Positions 22,330 through 33,397 of a stretch of DNA of 64,000 nucleotides are shown here, in pieces (positions within the stretch are counted from its first letter, which is position 1; each line of letters begins with the position of its first letter). The notes below the pieces were generated by a model. It was not told the origin of the DNA, made no database searches, and was given only the letters and a program-made list of their open reading frames with translations. This DNA comes from Aquimarina sp. Aq78 (GTDB lineage Bacteria > Bacteroidota > Bacteroidia > Flavobacteriales > Flavobacteriaceae): assembly GCF_900299525.1 (NCBI RefSeq), contig NZ_OMKA01000032.1:1-64000 (forward strand), in the 5' to 3' direction. A program made the position numbers and the translations under genes.

Positions 22330-25300
22330 ATGATGAAGAAACAAGGAATGTATCTACCCGAATTTGAGCATGACGCATGTGGTGCAGGATTCATTTGTAG
22401 CTTGGAAGGGAAAAAATCAAATGATATTATTCATAAAGCATTAGAAATTCTTGAAAAACTAGAGCATCGAGGTGCTGTAAGTGCCGATGGAAAGACAGGA
22501 GATGGGGCTGGGATCCTAATTGATATTCCGCATGATTTTTTTATTGAGCATTGTAATTTTGAATTACCAGCAGCCGGAGAATATGCGGTAAGCAATGTTT
22601 TCTTACCTAAAAAAGAAAATCAAAGACAGTTTTGTATAGATACCTTCGAAAGAAATATTATCGATCAGGGGCTTGTTTTATTGGGGTGGAGAGATGTTCC
22701 TGTTGATCATATTCATATTGGTGAAATTGCAGCAACGACAGAACCATTTATAAAACAAATATTTATAGGTAAAGAAAATGAAGATCAAAGCTATTTTGAC
22801 TTTAATTTAAAACTATTTATAGCAAGGAAAGCAACAGAGCATACAATATATGAATCCAAATTATCAGAAAGCAAATTTTTCTATTTACCTAGCTTGTCGA
22901 CAAAAACTTTAATATTTAAAGGCTTATTGATGCCAGAGGATATTAAATTGTACTATAAAGATTTATTGAATCCAAAAGTAGTAACCCGATTAGCTTTGGT
23001 ACATCAACGCTTCTCTACCAATACATTTCCAACCTGGGATCTTGCACAACCTTTTCGTTATATGTGTCATAATGGAGAGATTAATACCTTAAGAGGAAAT
23101 ATAACCAGAATGCGCTCTAGAGAAGAACTATTGGAGAGTGATTGGTTTGGGGAGGATATCAAAAAAATACTTCCAGTGGTATTAAAAGGTAAATCAGATT
23201 CTGCTTCTATGGATATGGTTGTAGAGTTGTTATTAATGACAGGGAGATCACTCCCAGAAGTAATGATGATGATGGTGCCTGAAGCTTGGGAGAAAAACCC
23301 AGAAATGTCTGAAGTTAAGAAAGCCTTTTATGAATATAATTCTTGTTCTATGGAGCCATGGGATGGCCCAGCATCAATTCCGTTTACAGATGGTAATTAT
23401 ATAGGGGCAGTGTTGGATAGAAATGGATTAAGACCTTCTCGTTATAGTGTAACCAAAGATGGGTATGTAATCATGTCTTCAGAAACTGGAGTAGTGGATC
23501 TCGAACCAAATAATATAGAATATCACGGTAGACTGGAACCAGGAAAAATGTTCTTGGTTAATATGGATGAAGGTAGAATTGTAAATGATGAAGAGATCAA
23601 AGAAGAGATTGCAGCAAAGCATCCTTATCGAGAATGGTTAGATAAAAATCTGGTGCATTTAAAGGATATACCGTATAATGATTGTCCTTTGTTTTTAGGC
23701 GAAGAAACTGTTGCTAAGCGAAAAGAAGTATTTGGATATACTCAAGAAGATATCGACACTATTATTTCTCCTATGGGGCAATTAGGAAAAGAACCTATTG
23801 GTTCTATGGGGTCTGATACACCAATTGCAATACTTTCTGAACGCCCGCAATTGATCTATAATTATTTTAAACAATTATTTGCCCAGGTCACTAATCCACC
23901 ATTAGATGGTATTCGCGAAGAATTAATTACCGATATCAGTCTAACGTTAGGATCTGATCATAATATATTTAAGATTAATGAGAAACACTGTAATAAACTA
24001 AAGATTCAAAACCCTGTAATATCCAAAGAAGACCTGGATAAAATCAAAACCTACACAGGTAAAGGGTTTAAATCTACTTCTATATCAATGTTGTATAACA
24101 TTAACAAAGGATTAAATGGCCTTGAAGATGCATTAGAAATAATGCTCAAAAATGTATCAGAAGCTATTGATAAAGGAACAAACATAATCATACTTTCTGA
24201 TAGAAATGTGAGTAAACACAGGGCACCAATCCCTGCTTTATTGGCATGCTCTTACGTCAATAGTGGATTGCAAAAATTAGGAAAACGATCAAAAGTCAGT
24301 ACAATTATTGAATCTGCAGAACCAAGAGAAGTACATCACTTTGCTTTGTTGTTTGGGTATGGAGCTAGTGCAATTAATCCATATATGGTAAATGAAATCA
24401 TAGGAGAGGAGATAAAAGAGGATAACATTTCTGGACTTACTTTTGAAGATGCTATATACAACTATAATAAAGCAGTAGGTAAAGGAGTATTAAAAGTGAT
24501 GAATAAAATAGGTATTTCTACCTTAAACTCATACAGAAGTTCTCAACTGTTCGAATGTATAGGTATTAATACCAAAGTCGTTGATCAATACTTCCCAAAT
24601 ACCGCAACACGTATAGAAGGAATTGGATTATATGAAATCGAAAAAGAAATCTCTAAACGCCATAAAAAAGCTTATGTGGGCCAAGAAGTAGCTGCAAATT
24701 TAAGTTTAGAAATAGGAGGGCAATATCGATGGAGACGTAATGGAGAAAAACACCAGTTTAACCCTTTATCTGTTGCTAAACTACAAAAATCAGTTCGGGA
24801 TAATGATTCTGAAACATATGCAGAATATGCAAAGTTGATTAACGAACAATCAAAAGCACTGATGACCATAAGAGGAATGTTGGAGTTTTCTAATTATGAC
24901 CCAATTTCGATAGATGAGGTAGAACCTTGGACAGAGATAGTAAAACGTTTTAAAACAGGAGCTATGTCATATGGGTCTATTAGCAAAGAGGCTCATGAAA
25001 ATCTTGCTATTGCAATGAACCGTATCGGAGGAAAAAGTAACTCTGGAGAAGGGGGAGAGAATCCTCTTCGTTTTTATAAAGATGTAAATGGAGATTGGAA
25101 AAACAGTGCAATTAAACAAGTGGCTTCTGGTCGATTTGGAGTATCATCAAACTATTTGACGAATGCTGCTGAGATTCAAATAAAAATGGCTCAGGGAGCT
25201 AAACCGGGAGAAGGAGGACAATTGCCAGGGCCAAAAGTAAATCCCGAAATAGCTAAAACCCGTAATTCTACACCATATGTAGGATTAATTTCACCACCAC

Positions 25301-26832
25301 CACATCATGATATTTATTCTATTGAAGATTTATCGCAGTTAATTTATGATCTGAAATCTGCAAATAGAAATGCCAGAATAAACGTGAAATTGGTGTCCGA
25401 AGTTGGTGTAGGTACTATCGCGGCTGGAGTTGCCAAAGCAAAAGCAGATGTGGTGCTAGTTTCTGGATTTGATGGAGGTACCGGAGCATCACCATTAACA
25501 TCATTAAAACATGCCGGACTCCCATGGGAACTCGGTATTGCAGAAGCACAGCAAACATTGGTTGGTAATAACCTGCGTAGTCGTATTGTACTAGAGTGCG
25601 ACGGACAGTTAAAAACCGGTCGGGATGTCGCGATAGCATGCCTGTTGGGAGCAGAAGAATTCGGTTTTGCAACAGCACCTTTGGTAGCATCAGGATGCGT
25701 AATGATGCGTGTATGTCATTTGAATACTTGTCCGGTTGGTATTGCAACACAAAACCCAGAACTACGCAAAAAATTTAAAGGTAAACCAGAACATGTGGTA
25801 AACTATATGTATTTCGTGGCTCAGGAGCTGCGGGAGATTATGGCACAGCTAGGGTTTCGTACTATTAATGAAATGATAGGGCAAGTAAGTAAGTTAGACC
25901 ATAAAAAAGCAATTGACCATTATAAAGCAGCAGGAGTAGATCTTACTCCAATTCTTCATCAAGTAGAAACACCTTATGGAGTGGATATCTATAATACCGA
26001 AAATCAGGATCATGGTTTGGAGAAATCTATAGATTTTGAAATAATAGAACAAGCACACCCAGCACTCTTCCGTAAAGAAAAAACAGCTTTAGATTTTGAT
26101 ATTTGTAATACTGATCGAGCAGTAGGTGCTATCTTAAGTAATGAAATATCAAAAATATATGGGGCACAAGGATTACCTGATAATACTTTGAAATTGAACT
26201 TTACAGGAGCAGCAGGGCAAAGCTTTGGAGCGTTTGCAACCAAAGGATTGACTATGGTAGTAAATGGAAATACCAATGACTATCTCGGAAAAGGACTTTC
26301 GGGAGCAAAACTCATTATTAAAGTACCCGAAGAAGCTACTATTATTCCCGAAAATAATGTGATTACGGGTAATGTAACTCTATATGGAGCAACAGCAGGA
26401 GAAGTGTATATCAATGGTAAAGCAGGAGAACGATTCTGTGTACGTAACTCTGGAGCAAAGGCAGTAGTTGAAGGAATTGGTGACCATGGATGTGAGTATA
26501 TGACAGGAGGTGTTGTAGTAATTCTTGGAGAAGTAGGTAGAAATTTTGGGGCCGGAATGTCTGGTGGAATAGCGTATATCTATGATGAGAAAAAAACATT
26601 TGAAACACATTGCAATAAAGAAGCGTTAAACCTGGATCCTGTGGCAGAGAAAAAAGATATTGAGGAGTTAAAAACACTAATCGAGAATCACTACAATACT
26701 ACTTTAAGCCCTTTGGCCCAAAGAATTTTGGAAAACTGGGGGAGTGAATTGCCAAAATTCATCAAAATCTTCCCTGAAGAATACAAACAAGCATTAAGAC
26801 GATTAAAAGAAGAAAAACTAGCACAAGTATAA
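22330..26832 (+). CDS. gltB: glutamate synthase large subunit
   Basis: A 1500-residue large subunit of NADPH-dependent glutamate synthase, which turns glutamine and 2-oxoglutarate into two glutamates. The class II glutaminase nucleophile is Cys17 in HDACGAGF, exposed after removal of a 16-residue propeptide. The central and FMN-binding domains follow, with [23 protein letters not shown] and [11 protein letters not shown]. The 3Fe-4S site is C-x5-C-x4-C in [15 protein letters not shown]. The C-terminal beta-helix domain is glycine-rich. Length is normal. Two in-frame ATGs stand at the start and either may be used. It is followed 13 nt later by gltD. Confidence 0.97.
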   Translation: MMKKQGMYLPEFEHDACGAGFICSLEGKKSNDIIHKALEILEKLEHRGAVSADGKTGDGAGILIDIPHDFFIEHCNFELPAAGEYAVSNVFLPKKENQRQFCIDTFERNIIDQGLVLLGWRDVPVDHIHIGEIAATTEPFIKQIFIGKENEDQSYFDFNLKLFIARKATEHTIYESKLSESKFFYLPSLSTKTLIFKGLLMPEDIKLYYKDLLNPKVVTRLALVHQRFSTNTFPTWDLAQPFRYMCHNGEINTLRGNITRMRSREELLESDWFGEDIKKILPVVLKGKSDSASMDMVVELLLMTGRSLPEVMMMMVPEAWEKNPEMSEVKKAFYEYNSCSMEPWDGPASIPFTDGNYIGAVLDRNGLRPSRYSVTKDGYVIMSSETGVVDLEPNNIEYHGRLEPGKMFLVNMDEGRIVNDEEIKEEIAAKHPYREWLDKNLVHLKDIPYNDCPLFLGEETVAKRKEVFGYTQEDIDTIISPMGQLGKEPIGSMGSDTPIAILSERPQLIYNYFKQLFAQVTNPPLDGIREELITDISLTLGSDHNIFKINEKHCNKLKIQNPVISKEDLDKIKTYTGKGFKSTSISMLYNINKGLNGLEDALEIMLKNVSEAIDKGTNIIILSDRNVSKHRAPIPALLACSYVNSGLQKLGKRSKVSTIIESAEPREVHHFALLFGYGASAINPYMVNEIIGEEIKEDNISGLTFEDAIYNYNKAVGKGVLKVMNKIGISTLNSYRSSQLFECIGINTKVVDQYFPNTATRIEGIGLYEIEKEISKRHKKAYVGQEVAANLSLEIGGQYRWRRNGEKHQFNPLSVAKLQKSVRDNDSETYAEYAKLINEQSKALMTIRGMLEFSNYDPISIDEVEPWTEIVKRFKTGAMSYGSISKEAHENLAIAMNRIGGKSNSGEGGENPLRFYKDVNGDWKNSAIKQVASGRFGVSSNYLTNAAEIQIKMAQGAKPGEGGQLPGPKVNPEIAKTRNSTPYVGLISPPPHHDIYSIEDLSQLIYDLKSANRNARINVKLVSEVGVGTIAAGVAKAKADVVLVSGFDGGTGASPLTSLKHAGLPWELGIAEAQQTLVGNNLRSRIVLECDGQLKTGRDVAIACLLGAEEFGFATAPLVASGCVMMRVCHLNTCPVGIATQNPELRKKFKGKPEHVVNYMYFVAQELREIMAQLGFRTINEMIGQVSKLDHKKAIDHYKAAGVDLTPILHQVETPYGVDIYNTENQDHGLEKSIDFEIIEQAHPALFRKEKTALDFDICNTDRAVGAILSNEISKIYGAQGLPDNTLKLNFTGAAGQSFGAFATKGLTMVVNGNTNDYLGKGLSGAKLIIKVPEEATIIPENNVITGNVTLYGATAGEVYINGKAGERFCVRNSGAKAVVEGIGDHGCEYMTGGVVVILGEVGRNFGAGMSGGIAYIYDEKKTFETHCNKEALNLDPVAEKKDIEELKTLIENHYNTTLSPLAQRILENWGSELPKFIKIFPEEYKQALRRLKEEKLAQV

Positions 26833-26845
26833 AACGATATTGAAC

Positions 26846-28309
26846 ATGGGAAAGATAACTGGATTTTTAGAATTTGAAAGAGAGATAGAACAATGCGAAC
26901 CGGTAAAAGATCGTATCAAAGGGTATAAAGAATTTACTGTTGGAATGCCTGAGAAAAAGCTCAAAAATCAAGGAGCACGTTGTATGGATTGTGGGATACC
27001 ATTTTGTCATAGTGGATGCCCGTTGGGTAATCTGATTCCTGATTTTAATGATGCGGTGTATCGTGGTAGATGGAAAAAAGCAGCAGAAATTCTGCATTCA
27101 ACCAATAATTTCCCTGAGTTCACAGGGAGATTATGTCCGGCACCATGTGAAGAAGCTTGTGTGTTAGGTATTAATGAAGACCCTGTAAGTATTGAGAATA
27201 TAGAAAAAAATATCGTAGAACAAGCTTTTAAAAACAATTGGATTAAGGCTAATCCCCCAAGCGAAAGAACAGGTAAGACAGTAGCTGTAATTGGATCTGG
27301 TCCCGCTGGATTAGCAACTGCGCAACAATTAAACCGTGCCGGACATTTGGTAACCGTTTTTGAAAGAGATGAAAAAGTGGGAGGATTGCTACGCTATGGT
27401 ATTCCTGATTTTAAAATGGAAAAATATGTGATTGATCGTCGTATTACTATTTTAGAAAAAGAAGGTATTATTTTTAAAACGAATGCTCATATAGGAAAAG
27501 AGATCAAAGCAGATCAGTTAAAAGCTGATTTTGATGCTGTAGTATTGTGTACAGGAGCTACAGTTCGTCGCAATTTACCAGTTAAAGGGACTAATCTTAA
27601 TGGAGTAGTGCAGGCAATGGATTTTTTGCCCCAAAATAATAGAAGAGTAGATGGAGTAAAAGATTTGGGAGAAGAAATCCTGGCTACAGGAAAAGATGTA
27701 ATAGTAATTGGAGGTGGAGATACCGGATCAGACTGTATTGGTACCTCTATACGGCAGGATGCAACTTCTGTGACTAATTTTGAGATTATGGGTAAAGGAA
27801 CTATAGAACGTCCTTCAAATCAACCCTGGCCATTTTGGCCAATGCGTTTACGCACAAGCTCATCCCATCAAGAAGGAGTAACTCGTAATTGGAGTATCTC
27901 AACCAAAGAGTTTTTAGGAGATGAAAACGGAAATCTAAAAGGTTTAGTCACTACCGAAGTAGAATGGGTAAAAGAAAATGGCCGTTTTACCTTAAAAGAA
28001 ATCCTGGGTACAGAGAAGGAGTGGAAATGCGAATTAGCATTATTAGCATTGGGATTTACGGGGTCAGACCCTACTATTGCAGAGCAATTAGGAATTGATA
28101 TGGATGCAAGAACTAATATCAAGGCAAGTGAAGAAAATTATGCAACTAATGTAAAAGGGGTTTTTGCTGCAGGTGATACCCGTAGAGGACAATCTTTAAT
28201 TGTTTGGGCAATTGCAGAAGGTAGACAAGCTGCATATCATATAGATACCTATTTGATGGGATCGTCTAATCTGCCACTTAAAGGAGAAGGAGATTTACCT
28301 AGGGTATAA
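26846..28309 (+). CDS. gltD: glutamate synthase small subunit
   Basis: A 487-residue small (beta) subunit, supplying electrons from NADPH to GltB. The N-terminal part has the 4Fe-4S cysteines (CMDCGIPFCHSGCPLGN and CPAPCEEACVLG). An FAD-binding GSGPAGLATAQQL and an NAD(P)H-binding GGGDTGSDCIG follow, with the closing AAGDTRRGQSLIVWAI motif. I choose the ATG at 26846, which gives the family-typical start MGKITGFLEFER; the in-frame TTG two codons earlier is less likely. It forms one operon with gltB. Confidence 0.97.
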   Translation: MGKITGFLEFEREIEQCEPVKDRIKGYKEFTVGMPEKKLKNQGARCMDCGIPFCHSGCPLGNLIPDFNDAVYRGRWKKAAEILHSTNNFPEFTGRLCPAPCEEACVLGINEDPVSIENIEKNIVEQAFKNNWIKANPPSERTGKTVAVIGSGPAGLATAQQLNRAGHLVTVFERDEKVGGLLRYGIPDFKMEKYVIDRRITILEKEGIIFKTNAHIGKEIKADQLKADFDAVVLCTGATVRRNLPVKGTNLNGVVQAMDFLPQNNRRVDGVKDLGEEILATGKDVIVIGGGDTGSDCIGTSIRQDATSVTNFEIMGKGTIERPSNQPWPFWPMRLRTSSSHQEGVTRNWSISTKEFLGDENGNLKGLVTTEVEWVKENGRFTLKEILGTEKEWKCELALLALGFTGSDPTIAEQLGIDMDARTNIKASEENYATNVKGVFAAGDTRRGQSLIVWAIAEGRQAAYHIDTYLMGSSNLPLKGEGDLPRV

Positions 28310-28520
28310 AAAGTATGAGATACTCCTTAAATTTGTCATTTAGTGAGTGGTGCAAAGTGAATGATTAAGGATTATAAATAACCAGAAATGTGGTTTTGTT
28401 TATAGTTTTAACATTATTAATTGAAAATCAGCAAGTTTTGTATTATGATATGGTAATATAATGTAATTTTTATGTTAAATAATTATATAATTTTCAATAG
28501 TAATTTTAAACTATATAATT

Positions 28521-29345
28521 ATGTTAACACACAAATTCAAACTCAGTATTTTTTTGACCACTATTTTGCTATGTGTTAGTTGTCAAAATGATGGTTTAGA
28601 TCAGGAAGATTTGAATCAAGAAGAACGACCATTGTCTAAAGAAGCTACAGCTACTTTAGATTATTTAATTGAAAGAGGATTTTCTAAAGAAGATCTTATA
28701 CCAAATTTTAAGGATGAAGCTTTTATGCAAGGTGACATGATGATTCCTTTTGCATTAAAAAGTAATAGAGACGCAAACCCACCTAAAAAAGGAAGTATTC
28801 AGGAGAAAAACCGATGGTTTTTTGGTGGAGTTGGAGTATACTATAGTAATTCCAGAGATATTAGGTATTATGTTGAAAATAACTATCCAAGAAACTTAGA
28901 GTACGCACTTTCCTGGGCTGCTTGGCATTGGAGTGTTTCAAGCCGTAATATTAATATAAGTAGAACTTATAATAGATCGAGTGCAGATATTTTGGTAGGA
29001 TCTTGGTATAACTCTAATGAAGGCGCATGGGCAAGAGCTCTGTTACCTGATGGTAGAGGAAATGTTGGCTCATGGATGAGAGTAAATACAGCTAAACCTC
29101 ATCCAGGTGATGAATCTACAATGGCTTTGTTAATACATGAATTAGGGCATAATATTGGTTACCATCATTCTGATCAAACTTATGGAGGTCATATACCAGG
29201 TACTAATGGTGTAGCTTATCATCAAAGTAATAATTGTGGCTCTGTCATGAAAAGCTCAATATATACATGTAATTGGAGATTCAGTTCAACACCTGGATGG
29301 TCGAGAGATGATAGAACGGCTATCACTTGGGCTTATGGGAATTAA
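28521..29345 (+). CDS. HEIGH-type zinc metalloprotease (M57-like) lipoprotein
   Basis: A 274-residue lipoprotein, with lipobox Cys at residue 21 (CVSCQND), and a C-terminal zinc-metalloprotease domain. The zinc motif is HELGHNIGYHH (His206, Glu207, His210, Gly213, His216), followed by a SVMKSS Met-turn. These fit the metzincin-type 'dual-action HEIGH' family found in Bacteroidota. Residues about 25-95 are a charged pro-segment (EERPLSKEATATLDYLIERG). It is expected to be attached to the outer membrane, degrading proteins outside. It is monocistronic and followed by a large inverted repeat. Confidence 0.85.
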   Translation: MLTHKFKLSIFLTTILLCVSCQNDGLDQEDLNQEERPLSKEATATLDYLIERGFSKEDLIPNFKDEAFMQGDMMIPFALKSNRDANPPKKGSIQEKNRWFFGGVGVYYSNSRDIRYYVENNYPRNLEYALSWAAWHWSVSSRNINISRTYNRSSADILVGSWYNSNEGAWARALLPDGRGNVGSWMRVNTAKPHPGDESTMALLIHELGHNIGYHHSDQTYGGHIPGTNGVAYHQSNNCGSVMKSSIYTCNWRFSSTPGWSRDDRTAITWAYGN

Positions 29346-29423
29346 CAAGCTAACCTAAAGAGTGTTTATTATTTAAATACCTTCATAATTTTAATTAAGA
29401 TGGCTCTATAATAATTATCATAG

Positions 29424-29500
29424 AGAGTATAAATATAACCTTGTCTGAATACTAAAAGATTAATTTATACATTATTCAGATACGGTTATATTTACACTCT
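29424..29500. repeat. 28-bp imperfect inverted repeat
   Basis: Arm 29424-29451 pairs with 29473-29500 at 25 of 28 positions, with a 21-nt loop. Both arms carry AAATATAACC or its complement and end near GTCTGAATA/TATTCAGA. No T run follows on the plus strand. It could be a long terminator, a mobile-element relic or an RNA structure after the HEIGH gene. Confidence 0.6.
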
Positions 29501-29611
29501 TGTTAATAGTGGAGCAGCATCTATAATGGTTTTTAAATCTATAGAATTTGCTTTTTATGACCTCTTTTGCTTCAATATAAAGATCTTGAAAATCTTATCG
29601 TAATACGAAAA

Positions 29612-29648
29612 GAAATAAAAAAAGCCTCTAGTAAGAGGCTTAAAAACG
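29612..29648 (-). terminator. terminator of the serine hydrolase gene
   Basis: AAGCCTC pairs with GAGGCTT, and the minus-strand transcript continues into a run of seven T. It lies 55-90 nt after the stop codon of the hydrolase gene. Confidence 0.75.
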
Positions 29649-29703
29649 AGTCGTTTTATAACAAATTATAAATTTGTATAGCGATTACCAATGTTACCGC
29701 ATA

Positions 29704-31383
29704 TTATTTCTTTTGAAATTTCAAATTTGTTACTCTTCCGGTGTTCAATCTAAAGCCTGAAACTTTACCATAACCGTCTGTCTTAAAATGAAAAACGCCA
29801 TATTCTTCATTAGAGAAAAGGTTCACCATAATCGAATTGAGAGGTGAAATTTCGATTTCATTTATATAAAGTACCAACAATTTATTTTTTATTTTTAATG
29901 TGTAATTAATATCTAATTCTTTGCTATAATAGGTACCTACAAAATCAATTAATTCCTCATTAGTATAATTTTTGGGGTGATATTCTTTTGAAATTATCGC
30001 CTTTCCTCCGTTTACACTAAAAAACATAGTGTAATTTCCTTGTTCATTTTTGTCAAATTTCACCAGTACATCAGATCCAACATTAATCATTTTGAACTCA
30101 TGCTTACTGATAGGAATTAAGTCACTTTCATTAGTCTCAGACCTATAATATCTTAGAGTGTCATTCTTTACATAAAGCTTTCTAGTATACGAACCTTCAT
30201 CGTTCCAATAATGTCCAGAGAACTTTTCAAGATCGTTAGTTTTTAAATGGACAAATCCTTGCTTATTATTGACTTTTTTACCTTGGTTTTCAACTTCATC
30301 ATTTATGAAATTTTCTTTAAGAAACATATCAGTGATTTGAAAGGATTTACGCGTTGGGTTTGCGTCATCTCTGTTGGCTAATATAATTACAGAAAACTTC
30401 TGTTTAGGAAATCGTATTAATTGTGCTTGATAACCAGCAAGGGCCCCGCCATGGCTCACAGTTTTTAATCCCTTATAAATTCCGTTGTTCAATGCAAAAG
30501 CATATCCACTACTTTCTCCATTATTTAAAAGCCCTTCTTCATGCATTCTTTCAATAATTTCTTGTCCTCCTTTTCCAAGTTTATTATTATAAAAGTTCTG
30601 ATCCCATAAAAACAAGTCCTCTATGTTTGAATATATTCCACCAGAGCCAACAAGGTCAAATCTCATAATTAAATTATTAAATCCCTCTCCATTACTTTTT
30701 CTGTTATAACTGAAAACACGATTTTTAATCAGATCAGTATTATCATCGTAAAAAAGTGTATTTTTCATACCTAGAGGCTGGAAAATATTCTCATGTGCAA
30801 ATATTTTTAGGGATTGACCAGCCACTTTTTCTACAATCATCGCCAACATGAAATAGCAAGAATTGCTGTATAAATGTTTTTCTCCTGACAAAAAATTTAG
30901 CTCTTCCTGTTTTTTTATAAGTCCATAGATCTCATCTGTATTTGTATCGTCAAGATAGTTTCTACCTTTTAAATACATAAGGGTAAAATAATCTCTAACA
31001 CCACTCGTATGATGTATAAAATGTCTAATAGTCAAAGGAGTATCATATTCTGGAAAATCAGGAAGGTATTTTTGAATTCTATCATCTAAGTTTAGCTTCC
31101 CTTGTTCTTCGAGAAGTAAAATACTAAATGTTACAAACTGCTTAGAAACAGAACCAATATAAAAAACAGATGAAGGAGTTATTTCTATGTTGTGTTCCAA
31201 GTTACCAATTCCATATCCATTTGAATAAATCAGCTTACCATTTTTAATAATCCCTATGGCACCCCCTGGAACATCAGGTTTATTCCATTCCGAAAAGAGG
31301 TTGTCTATTGCTTGGCTTTCTTTAGGCTGTCCAAATGAGCAAATAGAAAAAGAAAGAAGGAATAATAATAAATATTTTTTCAT
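29704..31383 (-). CDS. class C beta-lactamase-like serine hydrolase
   Basis: A 559-residue secreted hydrolase with a Sec signal peptide (SFGQ cleavage near residue 19). The beta-lactamase/DD-peptidase fold motifs are S78-V-S-K81 in IGSVSKQF, Y-S-N in HLYSNSCYFML and H-G-G in TVSHGGALAGYQ. The C-terminal 180 residues form a beta-rich lipocalin-like extension often fused to these enzymes in Bacteroidota. Substrate could be peptidoglycan peptides, D-amino peptides or esters; true beta-lactam resistance is not implied. Its neighbours include an S41 protease and an M56/BlaI pair on the same strand, but gaps of about 390 bp make one operon doubtful. Confidence 0.85.
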   Translation of the reverse strand: MKKYLLLFLLSFSICSFGQPKESQAIDNLFSEWNKPDVPGGAIGIIKNGKLIYSNGYGIGNLEHNIEITPSSVFYIGSVSKQFVTFSILLLEEQGKLNLDDRIQKYLPDFPEYDTPLTIRHFIHHTSGVRDYFTLMYLKGRNYLDDTNTDEIYGLIKKQEELNFLSGEKHLYSNSCYFMLAMIVEKVAGQSLKIFAHENIFQPLGMKNTLFYDDNTDLIKNRVFSYNRKSNGEGFNNLIMRFDLVGSGGIYSNIEDLFLWDQNFYNNKLGKGGQEIIERMHEEGLLNNGESSGYAFALNNGIYKGLKTVSHGGALAGYQAQLIRFPKQKFSVIILANRDDANPTRKSFQITDMFLKENFINDEVENQGKKVNNKQGFVHLKTNDLEKFSGHYWNDEGSYTRKLYVKNDTLRYYRSETNESDLIPISKHEFKMINVGSDVLVKFDKNEQGNYTMFFSVNGGKAIISKEYHPKNYTNEELIDFVGTYYSKELDINYTLKIKNKLLVLYINEIEISPLNSIMVNLFSNEEYGVFHFKTDGYGKVSGFRLNTGRVTNLKFQKK

Positions 31384-31771
31384 AATCTGTTTTTATTAAT
31401 TGTTGTTAACGGTTAGTATAAAAATTTTTGAAATTAGTATGAGATGTAAATTTTCCGCAGGAAAATGAGCCTTAGCAAACAGGTAATTAATTGAGATGAA
31501 AAATCAGAAATTACTTATATGTTTTGCTGCCAAACGGTATGTTTTTTAGCCTTAGTTTTTAGCACGATTTAGACCTTAATTTTTTCAATTTAATTTTTAT
31601 CATGTTAGTTTTATCTTCAATTGAGCTCATCGATTGTCAAATATTTTAGCATGGGTAATGGTCATAGAGCCATTCCTGTTTTTTGATTGATTGAATTTTG
31701 ATTAGTGTATTATATGTATTTAAATATTCAATTTTAGATGTTGAGAAAGAAGTTAACTAAAAACCGTTTTA
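31384..31771. other. intergenic with terminator-like repeat
   Basis: About 390 bp without a gene. At 31653-31700 there is a GGGTAATGG/CCATTCCTG hairpin followed by TTTTTTGATTGATTGAATTT. The last 31 bases match 33348-33378 with one difference. The rest is AT-rich with no recognised signal. Confidence 0.45.
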
Positions 31772-33247
31772 TTAATTTTTATACATTGGCGGCAATAGTT
31801 TTTTCAATGCAAATTCCAGAACAGCATCATTACTCTCTAGAATATCTTGTATAGAGTTTGATACATTATAATCTGGGACAACGCTTCTTTTCTGGATATG
31901 TTCATCTATAGTATACTTTGCATGTAGTAAAGGTAAATAGATTGCTGTTTCGGTATGATCTCCTTTGATAGAAATTTGGCGCACACCGTTGCTAATACCT
32001 GCATATCCATAGGTTTCTGTTCCAACGAAGTTTGCATTTGTATATTCCTTTAGTAAGCCTGCCGCAATACCAGCAGCCGAAGTGGTACCGCCATTGATCA
32101 GAACAATCAGCCTTCTTTTATAACGATACTCTTCAATTGGATCATAATTCATCAAATCACGTAGTGATTCATGTTTTGTTACCTTGAAAGTACCGTCTTT
32201 TTTTCGTTTTAACCCAAAAGATTCATCCAAATTAGATGAGTTGCCAGTTATTTCCATAAAGTACTTATCATCTACCAAAGTCACTATCTCTTTTGCAGGA
32301 GTGATGGGTTGGTTAATAAAATATTGAAGCAGGTAAGCTGCATTACTTGCTTTTCCACCTCCATTGTTTCTTAAATCGATTATTAGGTTTTTAATATTTT
32401 TATCAGAAATTTTCTTGAAACATTGTTTGTAAAAATCAGGATAAGTGTTCTCGGGTTCATCAAAACCATCTTTTATAAATCGACTTATTTTTAGATAAGC
32501 ATAATTTTCTTCCTTATTTATCTCAAAGTTAAATGCTTTTTCCGGCACTGTTTCTGGGAGATATTTCTTAGATTCTCTAGTTTCATAAACTTCTTTTGAA
32601 ATTGCCTCAATTTTTGTTTTTATGATTCTCTTGGTTTTATAGTCTCTATACACAAGGTTATATGTAGGTTGTTCCTCAAATATCTCGGGATAGAGTCTGT
32701 AAAAGGGTTTGTATGGCCCTCCTAACCAATGTTGCATACCGTTTTGACTTTCTCCATCAGAAGAATAATGTGCTAAAATGTCAAAAATAATCTCATTACT
32801 CAAGTTGCTATCAATAGATAAGATTTCGGATCCTTCGGGAATTTCTATAGAGCTAAGATTTTTCACTATAAAAATACGTTCATCCTTAATATATACTTGA
32901 AAGGGGAGTCTTTTTTGACTATTGATAACACTTCCGAGTTTACCGAATGTATATGCTTGTGTATGTCCATCATGTATATTCGCTATCAATTGAAGAACAA
33001 TTCTATAAAATGCCTTGGCTTCCATTGGTTTGGAAGTTCGCAACATCAAATCGTTTATCATTTGATTAAACTCTTCGTGGTTTTGATGCGTATAAGTTCC
33101 AGGGTGAACTTTAATGAGTGCCGTTTTAAATTTTTCTAAGTCAGCCTGCATTTGTTCAGGTTGATAAACTATGGACTCCTGCGCTCTTCCTGTAACCATA
33201 TACATGCTCAAGAAGCTTATCAGTACTACCCAGTAAATCCTATCCAT
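31772..33247 (-). CDS. secreted S41 family peptidase
   Basis: A 491-residue S41 (C-terminal-processing-like) peptidase with an N-terminal signal peptide. It has an N-terminal helical domain (residues 25-110), a short PDZ-like stretch, and the catalytic fold. The catalytic fold shows NLIIDLRNNGGGKASN and VLINGGTTSAAG, with the probable nucleophile Ser390. The GTETYGYAG loop follows. In this family Ser and a Lys or another Ser act as a dyad or tetrad. Length is normal. The protein is expected in the periplasm or outside. It lies 150 bp downstream of the M56 gene with a terminator-like hairpin between. Confidence 0.88.
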   Translation of the reverse strand: MDRIYWVVLISFLSMYMVTGRAQESIVYQPEQMQADLEKFKTALIKVHPGTYTHQNHEEFNQMINDLMLRTSKPMEAKAFYRIVLQLIANIHDGHTQAYTFGKLGSVINSQKRLPFQVYIKDERIFIVKNLSSIEIPEGSEILSIDSNLSNEIIFDILAHYSSDGESQNGMQHWLGGPYKPFYRLYPEIFEEQPTYNLVYRDYKTKRIIKTKIEAISKEVYETRESKKYLPETVPEKAFNFEINKEENYAYLKISRFIKDGFDEPENTYPDFYKQCFKKISDKNIKNLIIDLRNNGGGKASNAAYLLQYFINQPITPAKEIVTLVDDKYFMEITGNSSNLDESFGLKRKKDGTFKVTKHESLRDLMNYDPIEEYRYKRRLIVLINGGTTSAAGIAAGLLKEYTNANFVGTETYGYAGISNGVRQISIKGDHTETAIYLPLLHAKYTIDEHIQKRSVVPDYNVSNSIQDILESNDAVLEFALKKLLPPMYKN

Positions 33248-33330
33248 TTTTATTTGTATTGCTTTAATAATAATTGAAAACTCTTAAAATGATTTAACGC
33301 TACAGAGTGATTATCAGATTATTGGCAAAA

Positions 33331-33378
33331 GGGAATGGAATTAATAACCATTCCCGTTTTTTGATTGATTGAATTTTG
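33331..33378. terminator. terminator-like hairpin with shared 31-bp flank
   Basis: GGGAATGG pairs with CCATTCCC around a 9-nt loop, with TTTTTT on the plus side and TTTT on the minus side. It lies after the stop codon of the M56 gene. The right arm and flank recur at 31670-31700. Confidence 0.6.
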
Positions 33379-33397
33379 GCTAGCTTACTATAAATAT

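Noticed and set aside
25415-25750. A plus/minus pair of long overlapping frames in gltB that could suggest an antisense gene
   Set aside because: The minus frame results from codon composition of the conserved FMN and Fe-S region of gltB and shows no family features.
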